This document shows positions 55,330-64,000 of a stretch of 64,000 nt of DNA, one piece after another; the first letter of the stretch is position 1; each line of letters begins with the position of its first letter. The notes beneath the pieces are model-generated. The model was given only the letters and a program-made list of their open reading frames with translations, was not told where the DNA came from and did no database searches. This stretch comes from Dicyema japonicum (taxonomy: Eukaryota; Dicyemida; Rhombozoa; Dicyemidae). Location: NCBI GenBank assembly GCA_011109175.1, contig RDEW01000011.1, positions 568,374 to 632,373 on the forward strand. Reading direction: 5' to 3'. The position numbers were made by a program, and so were the translations under genes.

Positions 55330-55337
55330 ATCCAGAG

Positions 55338-55800
55338 GACGTTGGCCGGGGAGCTGAGGTCGATTCCTGAACTCGTCGCCAGGGAACGAAATTGTCTCCC
55401 GGTGGAATGAATAGTTGGATTTTTTTGAATCCCGGCCAGGCATTGGGTGTCTCCTGAGTGAGATAGATCCAATGATGCCCTCTTCCAATAGATCAATCAT
55501 AATCCTCTCTTCTGAGGGACGTCCGAGTAAACCTGGCTCGTCTACGAATGTAGGCACCACCCCTATCTACCAACGTACGATATCCTCTGTCCTTTTTGTA
55601 ACTTCTACTCGTAGACAAACAAATCACCTATTAGAGTGCATGAATTAGCACAACGTTCGTCTACAATGCCAGGACTGACCGATCTATAGGAGCGACCAAC
55701 ATTTGCTGCTTCTTATTTAATAGCTGCTGACCTCCTACAAGTTAGTGAAACCGGGGTTACTTAACTAACTAAATCAGAGGGAAGATAAATTTTTAAATAA
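55338..55800 (-). mobile_element. PHD-type LINE 3' fragment (probable)
   Basis: CTGACCTCCTACAAGTTAGT and GGTTACTTAACTAACTAA (55727-55775) invert the 3' region at 46590-46650. A minus frame (55282-55560) reads LLEEGIIGSISLRRHPMPGR with no recognised function. The hAT at 52735 ends exactly at this segment, so the hAT inserted into it or beside it. Confidence 0.4.
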
Positions 55801-56079
55801 TTATCCACAGCACCACATTTTTAAAATTATTTAAAAATAACTGTCTTGAACTGGTCCATGTTTGGAGACAAGCTATTAAACGCGGCAAAAATTAAACGTA
55901 CTTTATATTCTCTCGATTCTGTCATTTTTTGAATCCGCCACCTCTATCATTCAATGCCAATCGAACATCGAGAGGATTTAAATCACGGAAGCTAGATGGA
56001 GGCTCTTTGGATAGTTCTGAGAATGGACCTTGATACTTTGGTTGACCTGACCATGAAAGACTTCGCCTCTGACGCTCCC

Positions 56080-57890
56080 CGATTCTTTGATGACTTGGCC
56101 TCTGGCAACTGGGATAACCTGGAGGCGTTCATGGATAGAAAACTCCCTTCTATTAAGGAAGAGTTTGTAGTGAAACAGATCTGGAGGAAATGGATGTTTC
56201 CTCAGTGAAATCCTTGAGGAGTACATGCGAACAAACTTTCGATTGCGTCCGTTTTGAGAAACCCGCATTCCAGGCCTGATTTTGAGTAAAATAATATTAG
56301 AAAAAGGTTTTTCGTTTCCGGGGGAAGTGTAGACACGAGGAAAATCGTATCTACTATAAGAAAAAAATATATGCTCTCTAGCGAAAAATAAAGAAGGGCC
56401 TTGTGAAGCTGGAGAGTGAAAGGTGGAGGAGAGCCCGCGAGAGGGTGAACTCCACATAGTCAGACTTTTGGAAGCAGTTAAAGATCTTGTCGGATAGAGG
56501 GGAGGATTCGTCTGAGCGTACCTTCTGTCGTTTGGATGGCCCTAAAACCTCGGACCCGGCCGAAATTGCGGAGATATTTACAGCAAGTTTCGGTTCCATC
56601 TCAATAGTTCGTTTAATTTGTAGAGAAATCTGCCCGTCAGTGCGTGCATGATGTTATCTTTTCAGAGAGACGCAGACTATGTAGCTTTCATGAGTTCGGG
56701 TGGGAGCTCGAGCGCTCCTTTCCAAGCAATAGCTATGGAAAAGGTCCTAGCTGCTATTGGAAAGTCTAAGAACAACACGCCAGGGCAAGACAAGATTCCC
56801 ATGGACCTTTTCAAACACGCTCTTGTAAGTATACTTGGAGGACTGGTAAGGCTTTATAGCGGTAGCCTCAGGTTGGGTTACGTTCCTAGACTTTTGAAGG
56901 AAATGAAACTGGTTTTTGTAAAAAAACCAGGAAAACCTCCGGAAGAGCCTAGTTGCCTGGCGTCGCTAAAATCTTAGAGAGAGATACACCATAGGTTAGC
57001 CAAGCAATGCCTGATAAAAGACACCCTCTCGGACCTTCACATGGAATTCTATGATGGGCGATCTTGTGGTGATTTCCTTCGGAAGTTGACCTCTCAGATC
57101 CGCAACCAGAAGAAGATGAATAAGTGCACTGTTTCTTGATGTAGAAAGGCGTTCGACTCGGTCTAGTACGACGGCCTCCGATGCGCCCTTGTCAAGACAG
57201 GAATTCCTCTGGAGCTGAGAAGATAGATCTCTAGCTTTTTGGAAGATAGGATGATCTACGTGAGGCATAAAGACTGCCGATCTAGTTTGTTTAGATCTAA
57301 CTGGGGAGTTCCACAAGGGTCAGTGATGAGCCCCATCCTTCTTAATATATAGATGTCAAAGCTCTCTCACCCAGTCAATGTAAAAACGGAAATGCTGTTT
57401 ATACTGATGACATACTACTCTAGAATCACTCGTGGAGATCAGATGTGACGCGTCAGAGGATGTAAGGCGCTGTTGATGGAATCATATGCTGGTGTGATAG
57501 CAGAGGACTCAGACTCAAGCCTGAAAAATGCAGGTTATTAGTCTTTGGCCGCCCTAAGGGGTCTAATAATATAATACCTAGAGTAACCATCTATGGGATT
57601 CTTATAGAGGTCATTGGGAAGATGAGGTACCTAGGATTGACTTTCAACTCTAAGTGTAGCTTCCAGGAGCACACTGCCTTCGTTAAGAGGCGAGCTGTGC
57701 AAAGATTGGGTGCGATGAGGCCTTCTCAGCTAAGCCGTGATGCTTGGGACAAAGTGTCCTATGCTCACCTATAGCGTTCACTCTTGGTATCACAACGAGG
57801 AACGCGAAAAGTGCCTCGTTAACCTGCAGAAGGTCCGGCGGCGTTCAATACGGTATTTTTTGGGGATGTTTTATCCGCAGCGTTCAATAA
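56080..57890 (+). mobile_element. Degraded second copy of the Jockey-like LINE (RT part)
   Basis: Follows the element at 19915-24025 motif by motif on the opposite strand: GNWDNLEAFMDRKLPSIKEE (compare CTWDNLESFMDRKLPSLKG), NNTPGQDKIPMDLFKHALVS, KLVFVKKPGKPPEEPS, PQGSVMSP, IIPRVTIYGI and RYLGLTFNSKCSFQEHTAF. The active-site box is decayed (YTDDILL). Gag and endonuclease are missing, so it is 5'-truncated; frameshifts abound. Confidence 0.8.
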
Positions 57891-57944
57891 GGTGAAGTAG
57901 AATTAATGTGATCACAAAAGTTCCTTTTGTCTTTTTTTGAATTC

Positions 57945-58066
57945 AAGATGGAAGATCTTAAAGCCTTTGTGGCTCAATCTGATAGATCCTGCTCCCATAT
58001 TAGATGTTACAGAGATCTGTATAAACATATTCTCTCTAGAATTCAAAAACTAAAGGATCATGAGGG
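57945..58066 (+). other. Short open frame of unknown nature
   Basis: ATG at about 57949 opens 41 codons (MEDLKAFVAQSDRSC, then CYRDLYKHILSRIQKLK) to a TAG. It is helix-like but without a recognised family and lies between two mobile elements. Probably part of a decayed element. Confidence 0.2.
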
Positions 58067-58219
58067 ATAGACATCTTGGAATTCTCAATATTGACTCTAG
58101 TCCCATCATTCTTGTTTCCAATAATTGTTCCTATAGAACCTCCATCCTTCGCCATGTCCTCTTTCACTTTGCCATTAATACACGAGACACTTTTTGAACC
58201 ATTCAGTTAGCCATTAATA

Positions 58220-58530
58220 ATAATAAAGCCTTTTCACGAGAGCCAAAGTATTTATAGCTCCGCATAGGCAGGAGACACACTTTATTTAAGTAAAGAACAG
58301 TTAATTTTAACTAATCGTAGAACCAAGAAATGATCTTCATTTCTTTTATTTTTTTTCTTGTGTGTGGGTCCTTTCTAGACAATTCGGTTCCGCAGTGAGT
58401 ATCCACTTATGACGGCGTCACTCGTCAAACCATTTCTGCATCGTAGATGCGTGGAACCTTCCACCAGGTAAACAGCAGCGAGATTCGAACCCGTAGCCTA
58501 AGTCACTTAAGTCCGACACACCTAACCACT
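58220..58530 (-). mobile_element. SINE-A copy with 11-bp target duplication
   Basis: Flanked by AGCCATTAATA at 58209-58219 and 58531-58541. The minus strand starts AGTGGTTAGG, about 13 nt into the tRNA-like head, has the box-B-like GGTTCGAATC, the conserved body, and ends GAAAAGGCTTTATTAT with an (ATT) tail. The flanking duplication is perfect, suggesting a fairly recent insertion. Confidence 0.9.
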
Positions 58531-58541
58531 AGCCATTAATA

Positions 58542-59150
58542 GACATCTAAAAACTAAATTCATGCCGTTTTATAGGGTTCTCCGACCATTAGCGTCACTT
58601 TTACCTAGGAGCTTGTAGGATATTGGTAATAACCATATCCACAAGAGCTTTCTTTTGGTTTAAGATTGAAGATGTTTTTCACAGATTTTATGTCCGGTAT
58701 AGATTGGAATCATTATCGACTATTCATGTCCAAGAGTTTGTGTGGTCGGAGAGAGTGTTTGTCATCGCAGGAAGAAATAATTAAGTGGAAAAATATATGA
58801 TTCCACGAAGACGTATCTACAACTTTATGGGAAGATATTTTAAAAGAATAACAATAAAAATTCTGCGCCACAAATAGTTATCAAATTCGAGAGGAACCGA
58901 TTAAGGGCGAAGTATAGACGTTGTGTCGACTTAATACACAGGGAGGCTATTAACGAAAGGATTTCTCTTACTCTACGGATGCGAAGAGTGGTTTTTCTCC
59001 AAAAAGAACAAGATTTTTTTCTGGCCAGGGTATAACTCGTCTAGAAATAATATAGGAATAAACATTAAATGTTAAGATTTTTAAATATTTTCATTTATTT
59101 ATACTTTTTTATGTACATTTAAAAATAAAAATTATATTTATTACATGTTA
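58542..59150. other. Spacer, nothing recognised
   Basis: No gene or repeat could be supported. Composition is AT-rich towards 59150. Confidence 0.4.
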
Positions 59151-59194
59151 TTTTCGTGTTTTTCTGTTATAACTATATTACGAATGGAACGCCC

Positions 59195-59440
59195 CATCGT
59201 GAATGCGAAGATCCAGTCACTCGACCGATACGTGCTTGTGTGGGGTCGAGGGAGGAAGCATCGGGCCAAGATGAGGTCCCAGCTAGAGCGTGCTGGGATC
59301 ACGTGATTAGGACGAGAACCAAAGTCCGAAGCTCGTATTTCCAAACCATGCTAAACTGAGGAGGATGGGAACAGATGAAGTCTCCAGGCCATAGAGGCAT
59401 GACTGTTCAATAAACCCTCAAACTAACTTCCTAACTTTCT
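59195..59440 (+). repeat. Partial R150-like repeat and LINE 3' end
   Basis: GAGGAAGCATCGGGCCAAGA, TGAGGTCCCA and GGGATCACGTGATTAG parallel 31230-31310. The later part (GAAGTCTCCAGGCCATAGAG, CTCAAACTAACTTCCTAAC) parallels 26380-26440. Both look like LINE 3' ends. Confidence 0.5.
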
Positions 59441-59553
59441 TGCTTAATAAATGTTATGTTATCGTCACTTTCCCAATCAATAGTGTCACTAAAATTTAAG
59501 GTTAAAACATTTATTTAAAGGTAAAAATAAAATATTTAAAATGTTTCTCATTT

Positions 59554-61340
59554 TCAGGCCCTCTTGTGGAAATATAGTTTTCCATGATAACAATAATATC
59601 TGGCCCCTGAGAAGGTGTCCACACAAGTTGCGTCCCAGACGAGTGATTTTCCATGGGAGTATGGGAATAACGTCATGCCATCCGGCTTTTTCCCGTCGCC
59701 TCTGTCTAAGCCCAAAGGTTCCAATTGGACCGGAAATCCCGTGGCCTTGAGGGCTCGAAAAATGATGTCATTGAGAGCGGCGTGACGCGAGGCTCGACCA
59801 GCACTTCGTCGGCAAGAGACTGGATGTAAGCCTTTCGTATCAACGTCCCCATCGCAACGGCATTTCTGTCTCTGGCATATGTAGAGTCCTAGGCGCAGTG
59901 CCACCGCGTTTCTCAGGTGGTTTTGTCAAGGAGGGTCCCCAGATGTGGGCACGGTAGGGCCTCGAGCCAGACTCTATTTCCGCGATGTGCGGCCGACTTA
60001 ATGCTTGCTAGTCGGTGTTGGTTGGCGCTTATCTTCGCGGCCTCCAGAGTGCTCATACATGCAATTGAGTCTCAACTCTTCTGGCAAGGTATTCCAAGCC
60101 CAACTCTTCCCACAACTTGTTAACTCTACAAGCTCCGAGTTCAGGCCTAGCCTTTAAGTCTGGGAATTATTGTTGTTGAAATAGCTCTTCACGACGTGGA
60201 CTGCTGTCTCGCAACCACCGGTCACTCCCACCCCAAGTTGAGTCGGGAACAGCTCTTCAGCAATATTGTGGGAGACTCTCCGGGCAGCGATTTTAGCAAC
60301 AAGCCTTCGAAAGTATGTACCGATCGCAATTGGGCGGACACTTCCATCTCCATTTTTTTCGGAATGCCAATAGATGTCCACAAAAAAAAGATCTCTAGCA
60401 AATTTTGGAATATCACCATTAACTATTCGACTGAGCATCATGGTGATAGACGTTAACAAGGCACGGCCGGCTTCAGCAGTAGCTTCGGAGGTTAAGTCCT
60501 CTACATGGCTTGGGCGCAGTCCGTGTAGACCTCCACAGCTACTGGGAGCAAAAGACTTTATTCCACGCACTACTTCAAATTCCGTGGGAGTAAATGCCGA
60601 GAGGTCATCTGCCATTGTCAAGTTCCGCTGGTTCGGTGGTGGAGCAAGGTGCTCCTTCTCAGTAACTCCAAAACTTCTCAGCACGGCTTCAACAGTGATT
60701 CGTCACAAGACACTACTCTTACAGCTGCGCGAACGTCCCCTTCCATCAGTTTTCGGTTCACTCTTTTTAAATGTTTTAGAATCTTCCTGTTTACACCCAG
60801 TTTCTGTAGACAACTGTTTACGCTGAAGTACTTGCTTAGGCTCGATTCCTGAGTCTTTCTGCGTTGAAGTAGCCAAAAAGGCAGAAGTATTCTTCTTGAT
60901 TTTTGAGGCCAGTGATCCGTTGCGAGCTTGCTCTTAGAAATAAATTCCTAGGGTCATAGGTGCAAAGCTCAATAGACGTATCCAAGAGGCCTGGTCGCTG
61001 GTATGATGGCTTTATAAATTAATGACGTGAGACATTCAGCAGCGGGAATTCGAGCGGCCTTTGGTATCCTCAGTGGAATCCGTCTACTTTTCCGACTCTC
61101 CGATAGGCGTAACAAAAAAGGTTCGATTTGTCCAGAATAAGAATAAGAGAGATGACTGAATTCGGCCTGATGATGGCACCGAGCGAGGTCGGCATCCATA
61201 CAGTATGCGCAGTCCCATATGTAAAGAGATCTTGCAGCCAATTTCGACATTCGGACACACCCAAAGTGGAAAAATCTTCCGCAAGATCTGCAATTCAACC
61301 CGTACTTCCTCGCGTTGCAATATCCACAAGACACGGACTG
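59554..61340 (-). mobile_element. PHD-finger-bearing LINE, reverse-transcriptase core deleted
   Basis: Order on the minus strand: a PHD-type zinc finger (61334-61200; CGYCNARKYGLNCRSCGRFF then H, C and WDCAYC: spacing C-x2-C-x7-C-x2-C-x5-H-x2-C-x16-C-x2-C). Then an RT N-terminus (60684-60154): CGGLHGLRPSHVEDL and GSVRPIAIGTYFRRLVAKIA, followed by QLGVGVTGGCETAVHVVKSY. After this the palm with YADD is missing, and NKLWEELGLEYLARRVETQL and the C-terminal domain [35 protein letters not shown] follow (59904-59554). Frameshifts separate the parts. Five or more shorter copies occur in this window. Confidence 0.8.
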
Positions 61341-61500
61341 CTCTTTCGATCTCGCAGGTAAAGTAGTATTTCTTCGGATGTAACGTGGTTTATAGATAAA
61401 CAGTGAACAGAGTCAGACTTGGCCTGATTAGTTTTCTGTATGTTCTTTTCTGGTTTTCCTTTTCTTTTTCTCTTATTTCTTAGCACCACAACGACCACAA
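61341..61500 (-). other. LINE 5' flank or linker, low-complexity basic frame
   Basis: A frame with a Lys/Arg-rich start (LRNKRKRKGKPEKNI) runs into the PHD region in another frame. It is probably the LINE 5' region. Confidence 0.35.
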
Positions 61501-61700
61501 CGAGTAGAGTTCCAAAACCTACATTCTCAATTGGATTGAGAAATGGTGAGTAAGGGGGTAAATATGGAGGTTTGATATCAAAAATAAAGATCGCATCACA
61601 AAGTTTTTTAAAAATTCCGGAAAATTAGTCTTCGATGCAATTTCTGGTTCTAATTGCCCCTATATGCATCTAGGAAAAAGACCCTGAAGCAGCTCTTCCA
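61500..61700 (-). mobile_element. DDE_3/mariner-type transposase scrap
   Basis: The minus frame reads IFDIKPPYLPPYSPFLNPIE then N, the block containing the third catalytic acid of mariner/IS630 transposases (compare YLPPYSPDLNSIEN at 18813-19400). Nothing else of the element is recognised. Confidence 0.6.
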
Positions 61701-62232
61701 CCCCTTAGTCTTAAGGATGCTGAAAATACGACCTCATTATGAGTTTAAAGAAGTCAATCTAACGTGTGATAGGAATCCTGTTGAGTGACATTATTATTCT
61801 TACCAAGGTTGAGAACATTGGAAGATCAGGAATCTGACAGAATTTAAAGCAATCAGAAGATGGTATTTTTTGATTACAAGGAGTTGTATGGTGGTTATTA
61901 TGCTTGATTCCAAACCAAGTATTTGATCTCCTACTGTCATATGTAAGTCTATTTCATCGGTTGTATACGTGCAGGTTCGAAGAGATGACTTTTAAAGATC
62001 TTACAATTTTTGGCTGGACGAGACACAAATCCAGATCCTACGGCATTCTGCATTTCCTTTGTTTGGAACTTCGGGTTTCCGATGTCTCGTGAGTCTTTCA
62101 TTGAGTCTGTCATCTGTCCATACCTAATAGAAGGAAGACAGGGATTTGGTTCATTATTATCCAAGGAAAATTTATGGAAATTCCAAAAATGTACCAAAAT
62201 GAGGGGGTGAATGAATAACGTAATTGAGACTA
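61701..62232. other. Unassigned region with overlapping open frames
   Basis: Three frames overlap: plus 61904-62092, plus 62010-62210 (DPTAFCISFVWNFGFPMSRE) and minus 61949-62197. One plus frame also contains SYNFWLDETQIQIL, which resembles the first acidic site of a Tc1-like transposase. No frame could be chosen, so no gene is called. Confidence 0.35.
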
Positions 62233-62465
62233 ACTCACCTAAATGACACGTGAGTGACTTGTAACAACAACTAAATGTTCCTCAGCCACACGAATGTCAC
62301 GTATACCGACTTGTGTACGATAACTATATGTTCCACATGCACCTAAATGACACGTGGGTGACTTGTAAACAACAATTTAATGTTCCATATAGACACAAAT
62401 GTCACGTGGGTGACTTGGAATTAATAATCTGATGTATCAGCGAATAAATGGCACATGATTTTATT
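62233..62465. repeat. Tandem repeat of about 53 bp carrying an E-box (CACGTG)
   Basis: Four and a half units: CACCTAAATGACACGTGAGTGACTTG, CACGAATGTCACGTATACCG, CACCTAAATGACACGTGGGTGACTTG, CACAAATGTCACGTGGGTGAC, then AAATGGCACATGATT. Units alternate between GACACGTG and GTCACGTG, so a 106-bp double unit may exist. Three units have an intact CACGTG palindrome. ATGTTCC recurs in three units. The array lies between decayed repeats and the TAF10 gene, about 470 bp past its stop codon. Confidence 0.8.
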
Positions 62466-62936
62466 AACCGCGGATACGCTCAAAAGAATAAAGAAAAGAA
62501 GACAGTCATGCAGTTGTGGGTTTTCCTCTAATAGAGTGGGGGAGAACAATTATCGTGTTTGTTGCTACCCAAGAAACTGGGCATTATCAGAAACAAGTTG
62601 ATCACATGACGCCACTCTAGTAGAATGGGAGAAGATAATGAAGAGATGATAAACCTTCTACTAAGCTACCAGTGGTGAGAATGGAGCCCACTACCAATTG
62701 CTACAGTAAAACATTCCCACTACACTACTTAATAACCTCATTGCTAAAATTAGGCAACTCTCTTCTGAGTACCCCCTCTCAAGAATCGCAAACGAACCAC
62801 TAGCTCTTCCGCTATAGCACCATACTACCCTCATGGGAGCCTTGGTCCTCACCGTCTTTATTTACGGGACAAACGTAAGCCCAGAATTGAGTGTTAATGA
62901 AATAAGCAAAAAGATACATTAAAATAGAGTAAATGA
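62466..62936. other. Spacer downstream of TAF10
   Basis: GTTGATCACATGACGCCACT and CTAGTAGAATGGGAGAAG (62593-62632) invert part of the repeat at 11940-12004. No gene. Confidence 0.45.
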
Positions 62937-63303
62937 CTAAATAAAATAAGGGAGAGTGGTAATATTGATGTGTTCCTCGGATAAGGAGGCGTTGAGGTCA
63001 TCAATGGTCAGAGTGCATTTGCTTGGCTTTATTTTTGGGGCGAGGCTGCCAAACGAACGAAGTTTACAGTTCTGAAATGAATTCCCCACAATCTCACACA
63101 CGTGCTGTTGACATACCACTGATATTAATTTTAGTCTATCCAATAACTAGATTTATACTACAATTTATCGTCAATTTCAGGTACCCCTGCTGTACGGAGG
63201 TAATACGAGATGACCTTTGGTGGAATCTATTTTCGTAATTAATTGGTACCAGAGGTTCAAAGTCATCAATTTTAGAGTATACTTCATCAATTTCTTGCGT
63301 CAT
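62937..63303 (-). CDS. TAF10, TFIID/SAGA histone-fold subunit, 105 aa
   Basis: TAF10 is a small histone-fold protein shared by TFIID and SAGA. Removing introns 63227-63249 (23 nt) and 63136-63161 (26 nt) leaves 106 codons. Family landmarks in order: DDFEPLIPPKVISYYLRTAG (TAF10 has DY.P.IPD.V..YYL...G), LLKLISVVCQQHVCEIVGNS, NCKLRSFG, then CTLTIDDLNASLSEEHINIT and LPYF at the very end (TAF10 TLT.EDL..AL...GIN...P.YF). The first ATG precedes the conserved domain by 12 residues, so the N-terminal extension typical of vertebrates is absent. It starts 69 bp after the stop of ZC2HC on the same strand. Confidence 0.93.
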
Positions 63304-63372
63304 CACAACAAAAATTTTTTTAAATATTTATTGATTAAAATTATTTAAAATAATTAATTTTAAATTTTAGTA

Positions 63373-63737
<365 letters not shown>

Positions 63738-63844
63738 TATGGGTGATTTTAAATAAATTTAGCGTAAAATGGTTTAAAAACACAATTTAATGTTCGTGAC
63801 GTAGTTTGTTGAACAATTACTTAGAGATCGTCGTAATTGCTAAA
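63738..63844. promoter_or_regulatory. 107-bp spacer between two same-strand genes
   Basis: AT-rich, with no motif. It is the only sequence between the ZC2HC start and the partial gene upstream, which is short enough that the genes may share transcription. Confidence 0.3.
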
Positions 63845-64000
63845 TCATTCAAAGTAACTGAATTGGCTAATGCGATGCACGTACTCTTCGTATGGTGGGC
63901 AATAAAAATTTATGTCCTCATCCTCAACCCACGAGAGCTACAACCCATTCCTATGTTTTTGTGAAGAAGGCGAATGCTTCCTTATTTCTGTCCCGTAAGT
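63845..64000 (-). CDS. Partial gene at window edge, C-terminal exons
   Basis: The minus-strand frame SWVEDEDINFYCPPYEEYVH then RISQFSYFE ends with TGA at 63845-63847. A frame with acidic and aromatic content suggests a genuine C-terminal exon. Farther upstream, RDRNKEAFAFFTKT occurs in another frame, but no canonical intron could be placed between them. No family is recognised. Confidence 0.35.

Noticed and set aside
62233..62465. CRISPR array
   Set aside because: Units are continuous tandem repeats without unique spacers and the organism is a metazoan.
63023..63238. Plus-strand 71-codon frame
   Set aside because: Antisense to TAF10 exons, which have clear family motifs and in-frame short introns.

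Overview
This is a low-GC metazoan nuclear window made of short islands of host genes set in a dense sea of decayed transposable elements. The decisive clue to the organism is gene structure. Eight genes could be assembled by hand, and their open reading frames become continuous only when 55 GT...AG introns of 21-29 nt (mean about 23.6 nt) are removed. In every fully resolved gene the spliced length is an exact multiple of three. Introns this small, in a set that includes TFIID, ADAM, calpain and ciliary genes, point to a dicyemid mesozoan (Dicyema-like parasite of cephalopod kidneys). This is inference from family knowledge, not a database match.

Host genes recognised: a complete classical calpain with EF hands (2024-4503, +); a complete SREBP-type membrane-bound bHLH transcription factor (8960-11258, -); a small CFAP141-like ciliary coiled-coil protein (32382-32672, +); a complete catalytic ADAM metalloprotease-disintegrin (36519-38482, -); a VRK-type kinase (42497-43920, +); a two-Ig-domain secreted or surface protein (49252-50319, +); TAF10 (62937-63303, -); and a two-finger ZC2HC protein with a one-base frameshift (63373-63737, -). 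A partial gene (63845-64000, -) sits just upstream of the last two, so the right edge is a tight same-strand cluster.

The rest is mobile DNA. LINEs include a nearly complete Jockey-like element with CCHC gag, endonuclease and RT (about 19.9-24.0 kb, -) and a degraded second copy (56.1-57.9 kb, +). There are also CR1-like elements (14.6-16.7, 24.0-26.4 and 28.4-29.9 kb; the first has a degenerate 2A-like motif), RTE/BovB-like pieces (12.0, 14.2 and 41.1 kb), a PHD-finger-bearing RT family with at least six fragments (38.8-40.8, 46.3, 52.9 and 59.5-61.3 kb), and restriction-like-endonuclease LINE relics (5.3-6.1 and 44.0-45.3 kb). DNA transposons include two hATs with 8-bp target duplications (50629-51582, 52735-55329), a third hAT relic (6.2-7.2 kb), Tigger/pogo (26.5-28.1 and 30.7-31.7 kb), Tc1 (34484-36145), an 801-bp internally deleted mariner/IS630-type element (18701-19501), and a Ginger-like or gypsy-integrase element with a 5-bp duplication (32765-33711). 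A tRNA-derived SINE family (called SINE-A here) has four sizeable copies plus a 46-bp tail fragment, four of them with clear target site duplications. Other tRNA-like repeats occur in pairs.

Three single N bases (989, 6553, 8111) each sit between two near-identical flanks, so the assembly there is probably unmerged overlapping contigs and not real duplication.
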